DNA from: Bacillus altitudinis 41KF2b
GTDB taxonomy: Bacteria; Bacillota; Bacilli; Bacillales; Bacillaceae
Length of the DNA: 64,000 nt
Direction: 5' to 3'
NCBI RefSeq assembly: GCF_000691145.1
Contig: NZ_ASJC01000005.1
Coordinates: forward strand, 186,001-250,000
This document shows, one piece after another, positions 17,055 to 26,899 of this stretch (the stretch's first letter is position 1; each line of letters opens with the position of its first letter). The notes below the pieces were generated by a model. That model had not been told where the DNA came from and ran no database searches. It worked only from the letters and a program-made list of their open reading frames with translations. The position numbers were made by a program, and so were the translations under genes.

Positions 17055-18401
17055 ATGTTTGATAAAATAAGTGCGATTTTGGTTCCGATTGCTGGGAGAT
17101 TGAACAACAATCGCTATCTAGGGGTATTAAGGGATGCCTTTATGCTTGCGTTCCCATTAACGATTTTTGGTTCCATCATGGTCGTATTAATGAATCTGCC
17201 ATTTTTAGATAAGATCATGAGTCAAACAGCACTGGAAGGTGTTCAGTCTGCACTGAATATTGCACCTAGTGCGACCATCAGCATTATGAGTGTGTTTGTT
17301 GTATTTGGGATTGGCTACTATTTATCGAAAAGCTATGATGTGGAAGCTGTCTTTGGCGGTGTGATCGCTTTAGCCTCTTTTCTGCTCCTTACGCCATTTT
17401 TACTAGAACAAGAGGGCGGTGCATCCATTGCAGGCGTCATCCCAGTCGATCGTTTGGGCGCAAAGGGAATGTTCCTTGGAATGATCACAGGCTTTTTGTC
17501 TGCTGAAATTTATCGCTATTTTGTCCAAAAGAAATTTGTCATCAATATGCCGCAAGGGGTTCCGCCAGCTGTTTCTAAGTCTTTTGCTGCACTCATCCCG
17601 GCTACTTTGACACTCACAACCTTTTTACTGATCAATATCATCATTACACAAGGGTTCAAAACCAACATGCATGACTTGATTTACAATGCGATTCAGGCGC
17701 CGCTTGTCGGACTTGGAAGCGGTATCATTCCGACCTTGATCGCTATTTTCTTTATACAAATTCTTTGGTTCTTTGGGCTCCACGGCCAAATTATTATCAA
17801 CTCTGTCATGGACCCGATTTGGAATACATTGTCCATTCAAAATCTAGAAAGCTACACAAAAACAGGTGAGGTTCCGAACATCATCAGCAAGCAGTTTATC
17901 GAAATCTATACAGTGGGTATGGGTGGAACCGGTATGACGCTAGCTGTTGTGTTTACGATTTTAATTTTTCTTAAAAGTAAGCAATTGAAACAAGTAGCAA
18001 AGCTCGGCTTAGGACCAGGTTTATTTAACGTCAATGAACCCATTATCTTCGGTTTACCGATTGTGATGAACCCGCTTATTCTCATTCCATGGATTTTGGC
18101 GCCAATGGTGATTACTTGTATTTCTTATTTTGCGATGGCCGCAGGTATTGTGCCGCCTCCGACAGGCGTGAATATTCCATGGACAGTACCGATCTTTATT
18201 AGCGGAGTCATGGCAACAAATTCATTAGCGGGCGGTCTGCTTCAGCTGTTTAATTTAATGATTGTGTTTGTTATTTGGTTCCCGTTCCTAAAATTTATTG
18301 ATCGTATGAATGTGAAAAATGAAAAAATAGTCACGACAGAAAAAACGAAACAAACAAACATCAAAGGTGAAGGAGACTCAATACATGTCGATGGAAACTA
18401 A
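17055..18401 (+). CDS. gmuC: PTS EIIC permease (cellobiose/oligo-mannoside type)
   Basis: A 448-residue EIIC of the Lac family with about ten membrane segments. The conserved GxxxxNVNEPIIFGLPIVMNP-type motif is visible near residues 320-340 (FNVNEPIIFGLP); its Glu is involved in sugar binding and transfer. ATG follows AAGGGGGG. The C-terminus overlaps the downstream GH1 gene by 17 nt. It transports and phosphorylates the disaccharide together with GmuA and GmuB. Confidence 0.88.
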   Translation: MFDKISAILVPIAGRLNNNRYLGVLRDAFMLAFPLTIFGSIMVVLMNLPFLDKIMSQTALEGVQSALNIAPSATISIMSVFVVFGIGYYLSKSYDVEAVFGGVIALASFLLLTPFLLEQEGGASIAGVIPVDRLGAKGMFLGMITGFLSAEIYRYFVQKKFVINMPQGVPPAVSKSFAALIPATLTLTTFLLINIIITQGFKTNMHDLIYNAIQAPLVGLGSGIIPTLIAIFFIQILWFFGLHGQIIINSVMDPIWNTLSIQNLESYTKTGEVPNIISKQFIEIYTVGMGGTGMTLAVVFTILIFLKSKQLKQVAKLGLGPGLFNVNEPIIFGLPIVMNPLILIPWILAPMVITCISYFAMAAGIVPPPTGVNIPWTVPIFISGVMATNSLAGGLLQLFNLMIVFVIWFPFLKFIDRMNVKNEKIVTTEKTKQTNIKGEGDSIHVDGN

Positions 18402-19791
18402 CAGTCAATCATATACATTTCCAGAAGGTTTCTGGTGGGGATCTTCTGCCTCTGCTACGCAAACAGAAGGCAGTTATCCAGGAGATGGAAAGGGACCGAA
18501 CATTTGGGACCACTGGTTTGAAAAAGAGCCGAATCGTTTTTTTCAGGGCGTCGGTCCAGGTGTAACCTCGCAATTTTATCGTAAATACAAAGAGGATATC
18601 CGCCTCATGAAGGAGATTGGGCACAACTCGTTTCGTCTATCTATTTCATGGTCACGCCTTTTACCTGAGGGAAAAGGGGCTGTTAATGAAGAAGCTGTGG
18701 CTTTTTACAATGATGTGATCAATGAACTGAAAGCGAGTGACATTGAACCGTTTGTGAACTTGTATCATTTTGATATGCCAATGGCGCTTCAGGAGACGGG
18801 AGGATGGGTAAACAGGCAGGTCGTAGAAGATTATGTCAGCTATGCGACATTGTGTTTTCAGCTATTTGGCGACCGGGTGAAAAAATGGTTTACCCATAAC
18901 GAGCCGATTGTTCCTGTAGAGGGTGGATATATGTATAGCTTCCATTATCCAAACGAAGTTGATTTCCAAAAGGCAGTGCAAGTTGGATTTCATGAGATTT
19001 TATCAAATGCTAAGGCCATTGCGGCTTATAAAGAGATGAAGCAGGATGGGAAAATAGGCATTATCCTGAACCTTACTCCTTCGTATCCGCGAAGCCAGAA
19101 TCCGCGGGATGTCGAAGCAGCTGAGATGGCTGACGCCTTCTTTAACCGGTCCTTCCTAGATCCAGCTGTGAAAGGACATTTCCCTGAAAAGCTAGTGGAC
19201 GTGTTAAAGAAAGAAGGATTGATGCCGGCTATGGAGGAAGGAGACCTTGAACTCATTCAAGAGAACACGATCGACCTTCTCGGCATCAACTATTATCAGC
19301 CAAGAAGAGTGAAAGCAAAGGAACATATGCCTCACCCTGATGCACCATTTATGCCAGACCATTATTTCGATTCTTTTGAAATGCCGGGCAGAAAAATGAA
19401 TGTGTACCGCGGCTGGGAAATCTATGAAAAGGGTATTTACGATATATTGAAAAAAGTCCAGACAGACTATGGGAATATTGAATGCTTTATTTCTGAAAAT
19501 GGAATGGGTGTCGAAGGAGAAGAGCGGTTTCAGGATGAAGAAGGAATGATTCACGACGATTACCGCATTGATTTTATTTCTGAGCATCTTAAATGGGTGC
19601 ATCAAGCCATTCAAGAAGGAAGTCATGTAAAAGGCTATCACCTGTGGACGTTTATGGATAATTGGTCATGGTCGAATGCCTATAAAAATCGCTATGGATT
19701 TGTCTCAGTGGACCTTGAGAAAGACGGGAAACGTACCATCAAAAAAAGTGGCTACTGGTTTCAATCGGTTTCAGAGAATAATGGTTTCTAA
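18385..19791 (+). CDS. gmuD: 6-phospho-beta-glucosidase / mannosidase (GH1)
   Basis: A 468-residue glycoside hydrolase family 1 enzyme. The acid/base Glu173 is in THNEP and the nucleophile Glu371 in ISENG. The N-terminus FPEGFWWGSSASATQTEGS is typical of the family. It cleaves the 6-phosphorylated disaccharide delivered by the PTS. The start at 18385 follows GAAGGAG; the earlier in-frame ATG at 18367 has no site. Substrate (gluco- or mannoside) cannot be fixed from sequence alone; context favours GmuD. Confidence 0.87.
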   Translation: MSMETNSQSYTFPEGFWWGSSASATQTEGSYPGDGKGPNIWDHWFEKEPNRFFQGVGPGVTSQFYRKYKEDIRLMKEIGHNSFRLSISWSRLLPEGKGAVNEEAVAFYNDVINELKASDIEPFVNLYHFDMPMALQETGGWVNRQVVEDYVSYATLCFQLFGDRVKKWFTHNEPIVPVEGGYMYSFHYPNEVDFQKAVQVGFHEILSNAKAIAAYKEMKQDGKIGIILNLTPSYPRSQNPRDVEAAEMADAFFNRSFLDPAVKGHFPEKLVDVLKKEGLMPAMEEGDLELIQENTIDLLGINYYQPRRVKAKEHMPHPDAPFMPDHYFDSFEMPGRKMNVYRGWEIYEKGIYDILKKVQTDYGNIECFISENGMGVEGEERFQDEEGMIHDDYRIDFISEHLKWVHQAIQEGSHVKGYHLWTFMDNWSWSNAYKNRYGFVSVDLEKDGKRTIKKSGYWFQSVSENNGF

Positions 19792-19796
19792 TCAAG

Positions 19797-19832
19797 ATAC
19801 TTGCTCTTTCCTTGAAAAGGGCAAGTATTTTT
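19797..19832 (+). terminator. terminator after gmuD
   Basis: ATACTTGCTCTTT pairs with AAAGGGCAAGTAT, then a T run. gmuR downstream therefore needs read-through or its own promoter. Confidence 0.75.
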
Positions 19833-19966
19833 CTTATGTAAAGATGAAAGGGTTGAAATGAAAGTGGCTCGAACCTTTTAAGCGCACTAGGCTTAGTGTA
19901 GAATGAGAGGAAGGCTAGAAAGCGCTATAATAGGATATGAAAAAACAAGTCAGTTGGTGGTGTGAG

Positions 19967-20689
19967 ATGACAAAGTACGAACTCATTTCAGAAGAAATTA
20001 GAAAAAGAATAGGAACAGCATATTATCCAGAAGATCAACCCATTCCAGATGAAAACTCGCTTGCCGCTGAATTTAAATGCAGCAGAATGACGATGAAGCG
20101 TGCGCTTGATCTTTTAGTGGCGGAAGGTCTGCTCTTTAGAAAAAGAGGTCATGGCACATTTATTGTGAAGGCAGCGCTAAATCAAGGTGCGATCAACGTA
20201 TCAGGTCATGAAAATAAAGGGTTCACGAAAGTGATGGCAGATAAAAACGTGACGAGCCAAATCATTCGCTTTGATGTGCATTTTCCAAGTGAAGAGGTGG
20301 CAGCTCATTTATCCATTGACTCAAGCACACCCGTCTATGACATTATTCGGCTCCGTTTGGTGGAAGAAGAGCCATATGTATTAGAAAAAACCTTTATGCC
20401 TGTCAATGTCATTAAGGGAATAGATGAAGAGGTTTTATTGGGGTCTATCTATAGCTACATTACAAACACACTTCATTTAAAAGTGGCAGGAGCGCACAAA
20501 AAAATTAGAGCGGCTAAATCAGATCAGCTTGATCAGCAATATTTAGGCTGTGACCCTACGGATCCGGTGCTAGAAGTGGAGCAGGTGGCTTATTTAAACA
20601 CAGGCCGGCCGTTTGAATATTCCTTTAGCCATCATCGCTATGATAAATTTGATTTTTCAACGGTTGAAATTACGAAAACACGACTTTAA
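19967..20689 (+). CDS. gmuR: GntR/UTRA-family repressor of the gmu operon
   Basis: A 240-residue regulator: N-terminal winged helix of the GntR/HutC group (YPEDQPIPDENSLAAEF, then SRMTMKRALDLLVAEGLL, residues about 20-75) and a C-terminal UTRA effector domain. It likely binds the 20-bp palindrome at 16303-16322 and releases it on a phosphorylated sugar. The ATG at 19967 follows GGTGGTG; the ORF extends ten codons upstream to 19937. A weak TAGAAT-type promoter may lie near 19876-19904. Confidence 0.83.
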   Translation: MTKYELISEEIRKRIGTAYYPEDQPIPDENSLAAEFKCSRMTMKRALDLLVAEGLLFRKRGHGTFIVKAALNQGAINVSGHENKGFTKVMADKNVTSQIIRFDVHFPSEEVAAHLSIDSSTPVYDIIRLRLVEEEPYVLEKTFMPVNVIKGIDEEVLLGSIYSYITNTLHLKVAGAHKKIRAAKSDQLDQQYLGCDPTDPVLEVEQVAYLNTGRPFEYSFSHHRYDKFDFSTVEITKTRL

Positions 20690-20732
20690 AAAAAGAGCAG
20701 AACCCCCTCAATCGGGAGACTGCTCTTTTTTT
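20689..20732. terminator. bidirectional terminator between gmuR and zwf
   Basis: AAAAAAGAGCAG / CTGCTCTTTTTT, a long stem with A and T runs on both sides, for the convergent genes. Confidence 0.85.
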
Positions 20733-20739
20733 GTTGATT

Positions 20740-22215
20740 TTATATATTCCACCAGTGATATCCATCTTTTTCAAGAAGCTGATCTGCTTCTTTTGGTCCC
20801 ATAGAACCAGCAGGGTAATTTGGTTTTAACGTTTTGGTTTCAGCCCATTTTTTTGAAATTGGATCAACAAAGTTCCAAGACAGTGCCACTTCATCCCAGT
20901 GGGCAAAGTTTGTTGCGTCACCTAGCAAACAGTCATGAATCAGCTTTTCATACGCTTCTGGTGTATTCATGATGTCGTTGTAATTTGTTTGATAGTCCAG
21001 CTTAATTGGTTTAGCATACGTTCCGCCATCAAGCTTGCGAGCATTCAGGTGAAGGGTAATGCCTTCGTCTGGCTGAATGTGAATCACAAGTAAGTTTGGA
21101 TGCATGGAATTCCCGTTTCCATAGTACAGGTTCATCGGAATGTCTTTAAATTGCACCACGATTTGAGTGGATTTCTTTTCTAGACGTTTTCCTGTACGAA
21201 TGTAAAATGGTACCCCGGCCCATCTAAAGTTATCGATGAGAAGTTTCCCTGCAACGAATGTTTCTGTGTTGGAGTTTGGGTCCACATTTTGCTCTTCAAG
21301 ATAGGAAGGAACCATATTGCCATCAATCGTTCCTGCATCATACTGTCCGCGGACAAAGAATTGATCCACTTCATCTTTCGAGAAAGGACGAAGCGCACGC
21401 AATGCTTTCCGTTTTTCGCTACGGATTTCCTCTGTATTGAGCTTAATCGGCGGCTCCATGGCTAGTAGTGCAACCATTTGAAGCATATGGTTTTGGACCA
21501 TATCTCTCAGTGCACCAGAACTCTCGTAATATCTCGCACGGTCTTCGACGCCTAATGATTCACTCGATGTGATTTGAATGTTTGAAATGTAACGGTTTGT
21601 CCAAAGCGGTTCAAAGATCGCATTCGCAAAACGAATCACCTCAATGTTTTGCACCATCTGTTTACCGAGGTAGTGGTCAATACGATAAATTTGATCCTCT
21701 GTAAATGCATCTCGGATCTCTTCATTTAATGTTTTGGCACTAGGGAGGTCATGACCAAACGGTTTTTCAATGACAAGTCGAGACCATCCAGTCGTTTCTG
21801 ATACGCCTTCACTTTTTAAAAACTTCGCAATGGTTCCGAAGAATTCCGGTGCCATCGCTAAATAGAACATCCGGTTATTTGGGATACTGTATGTATCTTC
21901 AAGACCAGAAAGAAGTGTGTTCAGTGCTTGATAGGAAGCAGGGCTTGAGACATCAAAGTCATGGTAATAGAAATGAGAAATAAATTCCTCTGCTTTTGCT
22001 TCTGCATCATCAGAAGAGACCGATTCTTTTACCACAGCTCTTAGGTCTTCATGAGACCAAGGACGACGTCCAACACCTACAACAGCGAATTGATCTCCAA
22101 GCTTTCCGCTATGATAAAGTCTATGTATAGAAGGGTAGAGCTTGCGTTTTGCAAGGTCTCCTGTTGCGCCAAAGATGACAATGACTGCTTTTGGATAGTT
22201 AGTTTCTGTATTCAC
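20740..22215 (-). CDS. zwf: Glucose-6-phosphate 1-dehydrogenase
   Basis: A 491-residue enzyme producing 6-phosphogluconolactone and NADPH, the first step of the oxidative pentose-phosphate pathway. The NADP motif GATGDLAKRKL lies near residue 16, the active-site RIDHYLGK segment near 180, and a conserved EKPFGHD precedes it. GTG start at 22215 behind TGAGGTA. It is transcribed away from rnz. In B. subtilis it is next to gndA; here about 7.9 kb separates them. Confidence 0.97.
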   Translation of the reverse strand: MNTETNYPKAVIVIFGATGDLAKRKLYPSIHRLYHSGKLGDQFAVVGVGRRPWSHEDLRAVVKESVSSDDAEAKAEEFISHFYYHDFDVSSPASYQALNTLLSGLEDTYSIPNNRMFYLAMAPEFFGTIAKFLKSEGVSETTGWSRLVIEKPFGHDLPSAKTLNEEIRDAFTEDQIYRIDHYLGKQMVQNIEVIRFANAIFEPLWTNRYISNIQITSSESLGVEDRARYYESSGALRDMVQNHMLQMVALLAMEPPIKLNTEEIRSEKRKALRALRPFSKDEVDQFFVRGQYDAGTIDGNMVPSYLEEQNVDPNSNTETFVAGKLLIDNFRWAGVPFYIRTGKRLEKKSTQIVVQFKDIPMNLYYGNGNSMHPNLLVIHIQPDEGITLHLNARKLDGGTYAKPIKLDYQTNYNDIMNTPEAYEKLIHDCLLGDATNFAHWDEVALSWNFVDPISKKWAETKTLKPNYPAGSMGPKEADQLLEKDGYHWWNI

Positions 22216-22437
22216 GAAAAGTACCTCACTTTATTCGTAGCATTGTTGTAAAAACCGAGAATGTATGTACATTTTCTTTATTTTAAAGGTTCATTGTTCG
22301 TAAAGCAAACATTTGATTCGACTTTTTCTGCCCAAGTTTGACTTTTTTCAAAAATTCCGCTGAATTCACATTTATCCTGTCTTCATGTATTCTATATGAA
22401 TGAAGAGATTGTATACCGGCTGTAGGAGGAAATCGTA

Positions 22438-23367
22438 ATGGAACTGCTCTTTTTAGGAACAGGTGCAGGCATTCCTGCAAAAACAAGAAACGTCACTTGC
22501 ACTGCGCTGAAGCTTTTAGAAGAGAGAAAAGCCGTGTGGCTTTTTGATTGCGGAGAAGCGACGCAGCATCAAATATTACATACAACGATTAAACCAAGAA
22601 AAATTGAGAAGATCTTTATCACGCATATGCACGGTGATCATGTATATGGTCTCCCAGGTCTGCTTGGCAGCAGGTCCTTTCAAGGCGGAGAGGATAAATT
22701 GACGATATATGGTCCAAGCGGCATTAAAGCTTTTGTAAACGCGGCACTTTCAGCGACGCAAACGCATTTGACTTATCCGCTGCATATCATAGAAATAGAG
22801 GAAGGGATCGTTTTTGAAGATGATACCTTTCAAGTAGAAGCAAAACGAGTGTCTCATGGGATCCCAGCTTACGGTTATCGGGTCGTGGAAAAAGATGTAC
22901 CCGGTGCACTAAAAGCCGAAGACCTAAAAAAAATCGGTGTAAAACCTGGACCTTTGTATCAGAAGTTGAAAAATGGGGAAACCGTTACACTCGAAGATGG
23001 AAGAATGATTGATGGAACCGATTATTTGGAACCCCCTAAAAAAGGGAGAATCGTTGCATTTTCAGGAGATACCCGTTTGTGCGAGAATATAACAAGGCTT
23101 GCCAAGAATGCGGATGTGTTAGTCCATGAAGCAACATTTGGGAAAGAAGATGCAGAACTAGCCTATAATTATTATCACAGTACGACAGAACAGGCAGCAA
23201 AAACAGCGCAGGAAGCAGGCGCAAAAAGACTGATTTTGACTCATATTAGTGCACGGTACCAAGGGGAAGAGTCAATGAAACAATTACTCAAAGAAGCCCG
23301 CGATATATTCCCGCTGACTGAAGCTGCACATGATTTCTTTTCTTTTCCTATTGACCGTACCCTGTAA
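22438..23367 (+). CDS. rnz: Ribonuclease Z
   Basis: A 309-residue tRNA 3'-endonuclease of the metallo-beta-lactamase fold. The zinc motif [11 protein letters not shown] holds His63, His65, Asp67 and His68; further ligands sit in FSGDTR, HEATF and LTHISARY. The flexible exosite arm is the stretch around residues 150-180. ATG follows TAGGAGGAA. It matures tRNA precursors lacking encoded CCA. Divergent from zwf as in B. subtilis. Confidence 0.95.
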   Translation: MELLFLGTGAGIPAKTRNVTCTALKLLEERKAVWLFDCGEATQHQILHTTIKPRKIEKIFITHMHGDHVYGLPGLLGSRSFQGGEDKLTIYGPSGIKAFVNAALSATQTHLTYPLHIIEIEEGIVFEDDTFQVEAKRVSHGIPAYGYRVVEKDVPGALKAEDLKKIGVKPGPLYQKLKNGETVTLEDGRMIDGTDYLEPPKKGRIVAFSGDTRLCENITRLAKNADVLVHEATFGKEDAELAYNYYHSTTEQAAKTAQEAGAKRLILTHISARYQGEESMKQLLKEARDIFPLTEAAHDFFSFPIDRTL

Positions 23368-23506
23368 AAATTGGATGAATCGTCAAAAATAGTTGTGTGA
23401 TTTTTTTGATATTTATGATGACGCTCTTTTTCAGGTAGTGGTAAAATGGTGAAGAAAAAACAAATGACGAATTACACTATGAAGAATACGGGAGGCACAA
23501 TCAAAG

Positions 23507-24814
23507 ATGAGCGGTTTTACAGCGTTAAGTGAAGCAGAATTAAATGACCTATATGCAGCACGACAAAAAGAGTATGAAACGTACAAAAGTAAAAACTTAC
23601 ACTTAGACATGTCTAGAGGGAAACCTTCACCAAAACAGCTCGATTTATCTATGGGCATGCTCGATGTCGTGACATCAAAGGATGCAATGACAGCTGAGGA
23701 TGGTACAGATGTGCGAAACTATGGCGGCTTGACAGGCCTTCCTGAAACAAAGAATTTTTTTGCAAGTGTGCTCAATCTGAAGCCAGAACAAATCATCATT
23801 GGCGGTAATTCTAGCCTAAATATGATGCATGACACAATTGCCCGTGCCATGACTCACGGCGTATATGGCAGCAAAACACCTTGGGGCAAGCTTCCAAAGG
23901 TAAAATTCCTAGCACCAAGCCCAGGGTATGATCGTCATTTTGCCATTTGTGAGCATTTTAACATAGAGATGATTACGGTAGATATGAAGTCGGATGGACC
24001 TGACATGGATCAGGTAGAAAAATTGGTTGCAGAAGATGAAGCCATCAAAGGGATTTGGTGTGTACCGAAATATAGCAACCCTGACGGCATTACGTATTCA
24101 GATGAGGTTGTCGACCGTCTTGCTTCCATGCAGACAAAAGCAGACGACTTCCGTATTTTTTGGGATGATGCCTATGCAGTCCACCATCTAACAGATACGC
24201 CTGATACGTTAAAAGATATTTTTCAAGCAGTAGACAAAGCAGGACATGCAAACCGTGTGTTTATGTTCGCCTCTACTTCTAAAATTACGTTCCCAGGCTC
24301 GGGTGTTGCACTGATGGCATCTAGTCAGGACAACGTCAGCTTTATTCAAAAACAGTTATCAGTTCAAACCATTGGGCCAGATAAAATCAATCAATTAAGA
24401 CACCTTCGTTTCTTCAAGAATCCAGAAGGATTGAAGGAACATATGAAAAAGCATGCAGCGATTATTAAGCCGAAATTTGACCTCGTTCTTTCGATCCTTG
24501 ATGAAAAGCTTGGTGGAACAGGCATCGCTGAGTGGCACAAACCAAATGGCGGATATTTTATTAGCTTAAATACACTCGATCATTGTGCAAAAGCTGTTGT
24601 GCAAAAAGCGAAAGAAGCCGGTGTGACACTAACAGGTGCAGGGGCGACATATCCTTATGGAAACGACCCGCTTGATCGTAACATCCGTATTGCGCCAACG
24701 TTCCCAACGCTTGAAGAACTAGAGCAGGCGATTGACATCTTTACGTTATGCGTTCAGCTTGTCAGCATTGAAAAGCTGCTGTCTGAGAAAAGTCAATCAG
24801 CACCAACGGTATAA
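23507..24814 (+). CDS. Aspartate aminotransferase-like PLP enzyme (class I, subgroup 1c)
   Basis: A 435-residue fold-type I aminotransferase of the atypical group formerly labelled MocR-like (Aminotran_MocR). The PLP lysine is in ASTSKITFPGSGVA, the N-cap Asp in FWDDAYAVHH, and the N-terminal LDMSRGKPSPKQLDLS segment is typical. Mycobacterial and other members act as aspartate aminotransferases. It lacks a DNA-binding domain. ATG follows GGGAGGC. Positioned between rnz and yqjL, where B. subtilis has no such gene as far as I recall, so probably an accessory insertion. Confidence 0.8.
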   Translation: MSGFTALSEAELNDLYAARQKEYETYKSKNLHLDMSRGKPSPKQLDLSMGMLDVVTSKDAMTAEDGTDVRNYGGLTGLPETKNFFASVLNLKPEQIIIGGNSSLNMMHDTIARAMTHGVYGSKTPWGKLPKVKFLAPSPGYDRHFAICEHFNIEMITVDMKSDGPDMDQVEKLVAEDEAIKGIWCVPKYSNPDGITYSDEVVDRLASMQTKADDFRIFWDDAYAVHHLTDTPDTLKDIFQAVDKAGHANRVFMFASTSKITFPGSGVALMASSQDNVSFIQKQLSVQTIGPDKINQLRHLRFFKNPEGLKEHMKKHAAIIKPKFDLVLSILDEKLGGTGIAEWHKPNGGYFISLNTLDHCAKAVVQKAKEAGVTLTGAGATYPYGNDPLDRNIRIAPTFPTLEELEQAIDIFTLCVQLVSIEKLLSEKSQSAPTV

Positions 24815-24817
24815 TGA

Positions 24818-24855
24818 AAAAACTCCTTGACTGATGTCCGGTCAAGGAGTTTTTG
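24818..24855. terminator. bidirectional terminator
   Basis: AAAAACTCCTTGAC / GTCAAGGAGTTTTT, serving the aminotransferase gene and convergent yqjL. Confidence 0.88.
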
Positions 24856-24858
24856 TTT

Positions 24859-25623
24859 TTAGTTGGCTGTTTGATAATAAGTGGCAGGCTGTTTTGCTGC
24901 ACACCATACATCATAAATCGCAAGCTGCACAATATGTGGTTCATCGTGATGAATATAGTGCGAGCTGTTCTGCGCCTGAATCCATCCGCTTTGGGATGAC
25001 AATGTGAGCATTCGTTTATGAAGCCTGAGCCAAGCTTCATGTGCTGGATGAAACAAGCGGCTTTTGCCTGATGAAATGACAAGAAGGGGCATCATCCCAT
25101 AATGCGTTTGCTCCTCTTTGGTCGTACGCAGCATTTGCTCAAAGTCCTCATGTGTACATTCTGCTGTGAACTGCGTCATATATGAAGTGCGTTCTTCCTT
25201 TGATAAGAGCGGCAGAATGACCTGCTCTTGCTCCTCACTTGCTGGGTCTAGAAGGACCATACCGATAACATCTTCTTTTCTGCGGCTTGCCCATAAGCGG
25301 CTGACAAGAGAGCCAAATGAGTGCGCCACAATGAGAAATGGCGGCTGAATATTGGCTTGATGTAAGAGTGTATCTAAATCATCCGCAAGATCATGCAAAG
25401 TTCTTCCTTCTTTGCTTTCGCTGCTTTTTCCATTACCTAAACGGTCATATAAGAAAACACCAAGCTCTGGGTCAATATCACGAGCGATATTCGCCCACGT
25501 ATCGCCTGAAATTCCATATCCTGCTTCAAAAATAATGGTGGCTTCCTTTTTCCCTTGACGATGCTTTGTATAAAAGTGATGTCCATCTATATGATACGTT
25601 CTTTCAATCAATGCCGAGTTCAT
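24859..25623 (-). CDS. yqjL: Alpha/beta hydrolase YqjL
   Basis: A 254-residue alpha/beta hydrolase. The nucleophile elbow is AHSFGS, the oxyanion region EAGYGISGDTW near residue 33, and the catalytic His is in NSSHYIHHDEP near the C-terminus. No signal peptide. The ATG at 25621-25623 follows AGAGGAGAT; the frame extends 15 codons upstream without a site. The B. subtilis orthologue has been linked to paraquat resistance; the natural substrate is unknown. Confidence 0.85.
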   Translation of the reverse strand: MNSALIERTYHIDGHHFYTKHRQGKKEATIIFEAGYGISGDTWANIARDIDPELGVFLYDRLGNGKSSESKEGRTLHDLADDLDTLLHQANIQPPFLIVAHSFGSLVSRLWASRRKEDVIGMVLLDPASEEQEQVILPLLSKEERTSYMTQFTAECTHEDFEQMLRTTKEEQTHYGMMPLLVISSGKSRLFHPAHEAWLRLHKRMLTLSSQSGWIQAQNSSHYIHHDEPHIVQLAIYDVWCAAKQPATYYQTAN

Positions 25624-25689
25624 TCTTCCATCTCCTCTAAGTGGTTCTTTAGCTAAAAGACGGCACAAAAGGCAAAGATGTTTCTCTTA

Positions 25690-25735
25690 AAAACAAAAAA
25701 GATGCCTATTTCAAAAAATAGACACCTTTTTGCTT
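25690..25735 (-). terminator. terminator after namA
   Basis: Reverse-strand stem AAAGGTGTCTATTT / AAATAGGCATCTTT followed by T residues. Confidence 0.75.
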
Positions 25736-25742
25736 AGAGATG

Positions 25743-26759
25743 TTACCAAGCACGATCGTATTGGCGCGGGCTTTCGATGGATGTACGAAGCTCTTTAGCG
25801 GCTGTTTTTGGGAAATACGGATCCCGTAAAAATTCTCTGCCGATAAAGATCAAGTCAGCACGCTGATTTTGTAAAATTTCTTCGGCCTGTATACCAGATG
25901 TGATCATACCGACAGCGGCTGTTTGGATGCCGGCACCTTCTCTTATTTTCTCAGCAAAGGTGACTTGGTAGCCGGGGAATGTGTTAATACTGGCTTGCAC
26001 CACAGCGCCTGAGCTCACATCAATTAGATCGACTCCTTGCTCTTTCAGCCATGCGGCAATGCCAATATAATCTGCAATATCTAGTCCCTTTGTTGTGTAA
26101 TCAGAAGCGGATACACGGACAAATAATGGTCCATCCCACACTTCATTGACTGCATCAACCACTTCTCTCAAGAAGCGATAACGATTTTCTGGTGAACCGC
26201 CATATTCATCTGTCCGGTGATTGGCAAGCGGTGAGAGAAATTCGTTAATCAAATAGCCATGCGCACCATGAATCTCAATGATGTCAAATCCAGCTTTCTT
26301 GGCGCGGACAGCGGCATCTTGAAACGCCTGAACTGTGTCTTTTATTTGATCGATAGACATCTCAAGAGGTGTTTTAGATTGCTCGTCAAATGGAATGCTG
26401 GATGGAGCAAGAATGTCACCATCTAGCTCAGCCTTGCGTCCTGCATGGGCTAGCTGGATGGCCGTTTTTGTTCCGTACGCTTTGATTTGTTCGTTTAATG
26501 AGGCAAATCCTTCAATGTGCTCATCACTCCAAATTCCGAGGTCCTGATCACTAATTCTTCCCTCAGGTGAAACAGCACTTGCCTCGACCATAATTAATCC
26601 GGCCTGACCTTGCGCACGGGAAATATAATGTGCAAAGTGGAAAGGCTGTAATTTTCCATCACGGTCATAGGATGAATACATACACATCGGGGACATGACG
26701 ATGCGGTTTTTGAGTGTGACACCTTTTAATGTCCAAGGTGAAAAAAGCTTTGTTTCCAA
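25743..26759 (-). CDS. namA: NADPH dehydrogenase NamA (YqjM, old yellow enzyme)
   Basis: A 338-residue FMN-dependent ene-reductase of the YqjM class. It opens [26 protein letters not shown], in which the Cys (about residue 26) tunes FMN. The substrate-binding [14 protein letters not shown] and the phosphate-binding C-terminal GREFLRDP are present. It reduces activated alkenes and nitro compounds using NADPH, as part of electrophile and oxidative stress defence. TTG start at 26759 behind GAGGAGGCG. Confidence 0.95.
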   Translation of the reverse strand: METKLFSPWTLKGVTLKNRIVMSPMCMYSSYDRDGKLQPFHFAHYISRAQGQAGLIMVEASAVSPEGRISDQDLGIWSDEHIEGFASLNEQIKAYGTKTAIQLAHAGRKAELDGDILAPSSIPFDEQSKTPLEMSIDQIKDTVQAFQDAAVRAKKAGFDIIEIHGAHGYLINEFLSPLANHRTDEYGGSPENRYRFLREVVDAVNEVWDGPLFVRVSASDYTTKGLDIADYIGIAAWLKEQGVDLIDVSSGAVVQASINTFPGYQVTFAEKIREGAGIQTAAVGMITSGIQAEEILQNQRADLIFIGREFLRDPYFPKTAAKELRTSIESPRQYDRAW

Positions 26760-26899
26760 TTACCTTCGCCTCCTCATAGAATGGTATAGCCGATTATAAC
26801 AGCCATTCAAACATTCGTCATAAAAGGTGCTCAAACCATATAGCTTTTGTACATGATTTTGTATAATGAAAGATATGGACATCAAAGGGGGATAAACGG

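Noticed and set aside
19204-19641. 145-codon reverse frame inside gmuD
   Set aside because: Shadow of a well-supported GH1 gene with catalytic motifs in the forward frame.
19912-19930. Second cre-like sequence before gmuR (AGAAAGCGCTATAA)
   Set aside because: Only half of the consensus fits well; kept out of the feature list.
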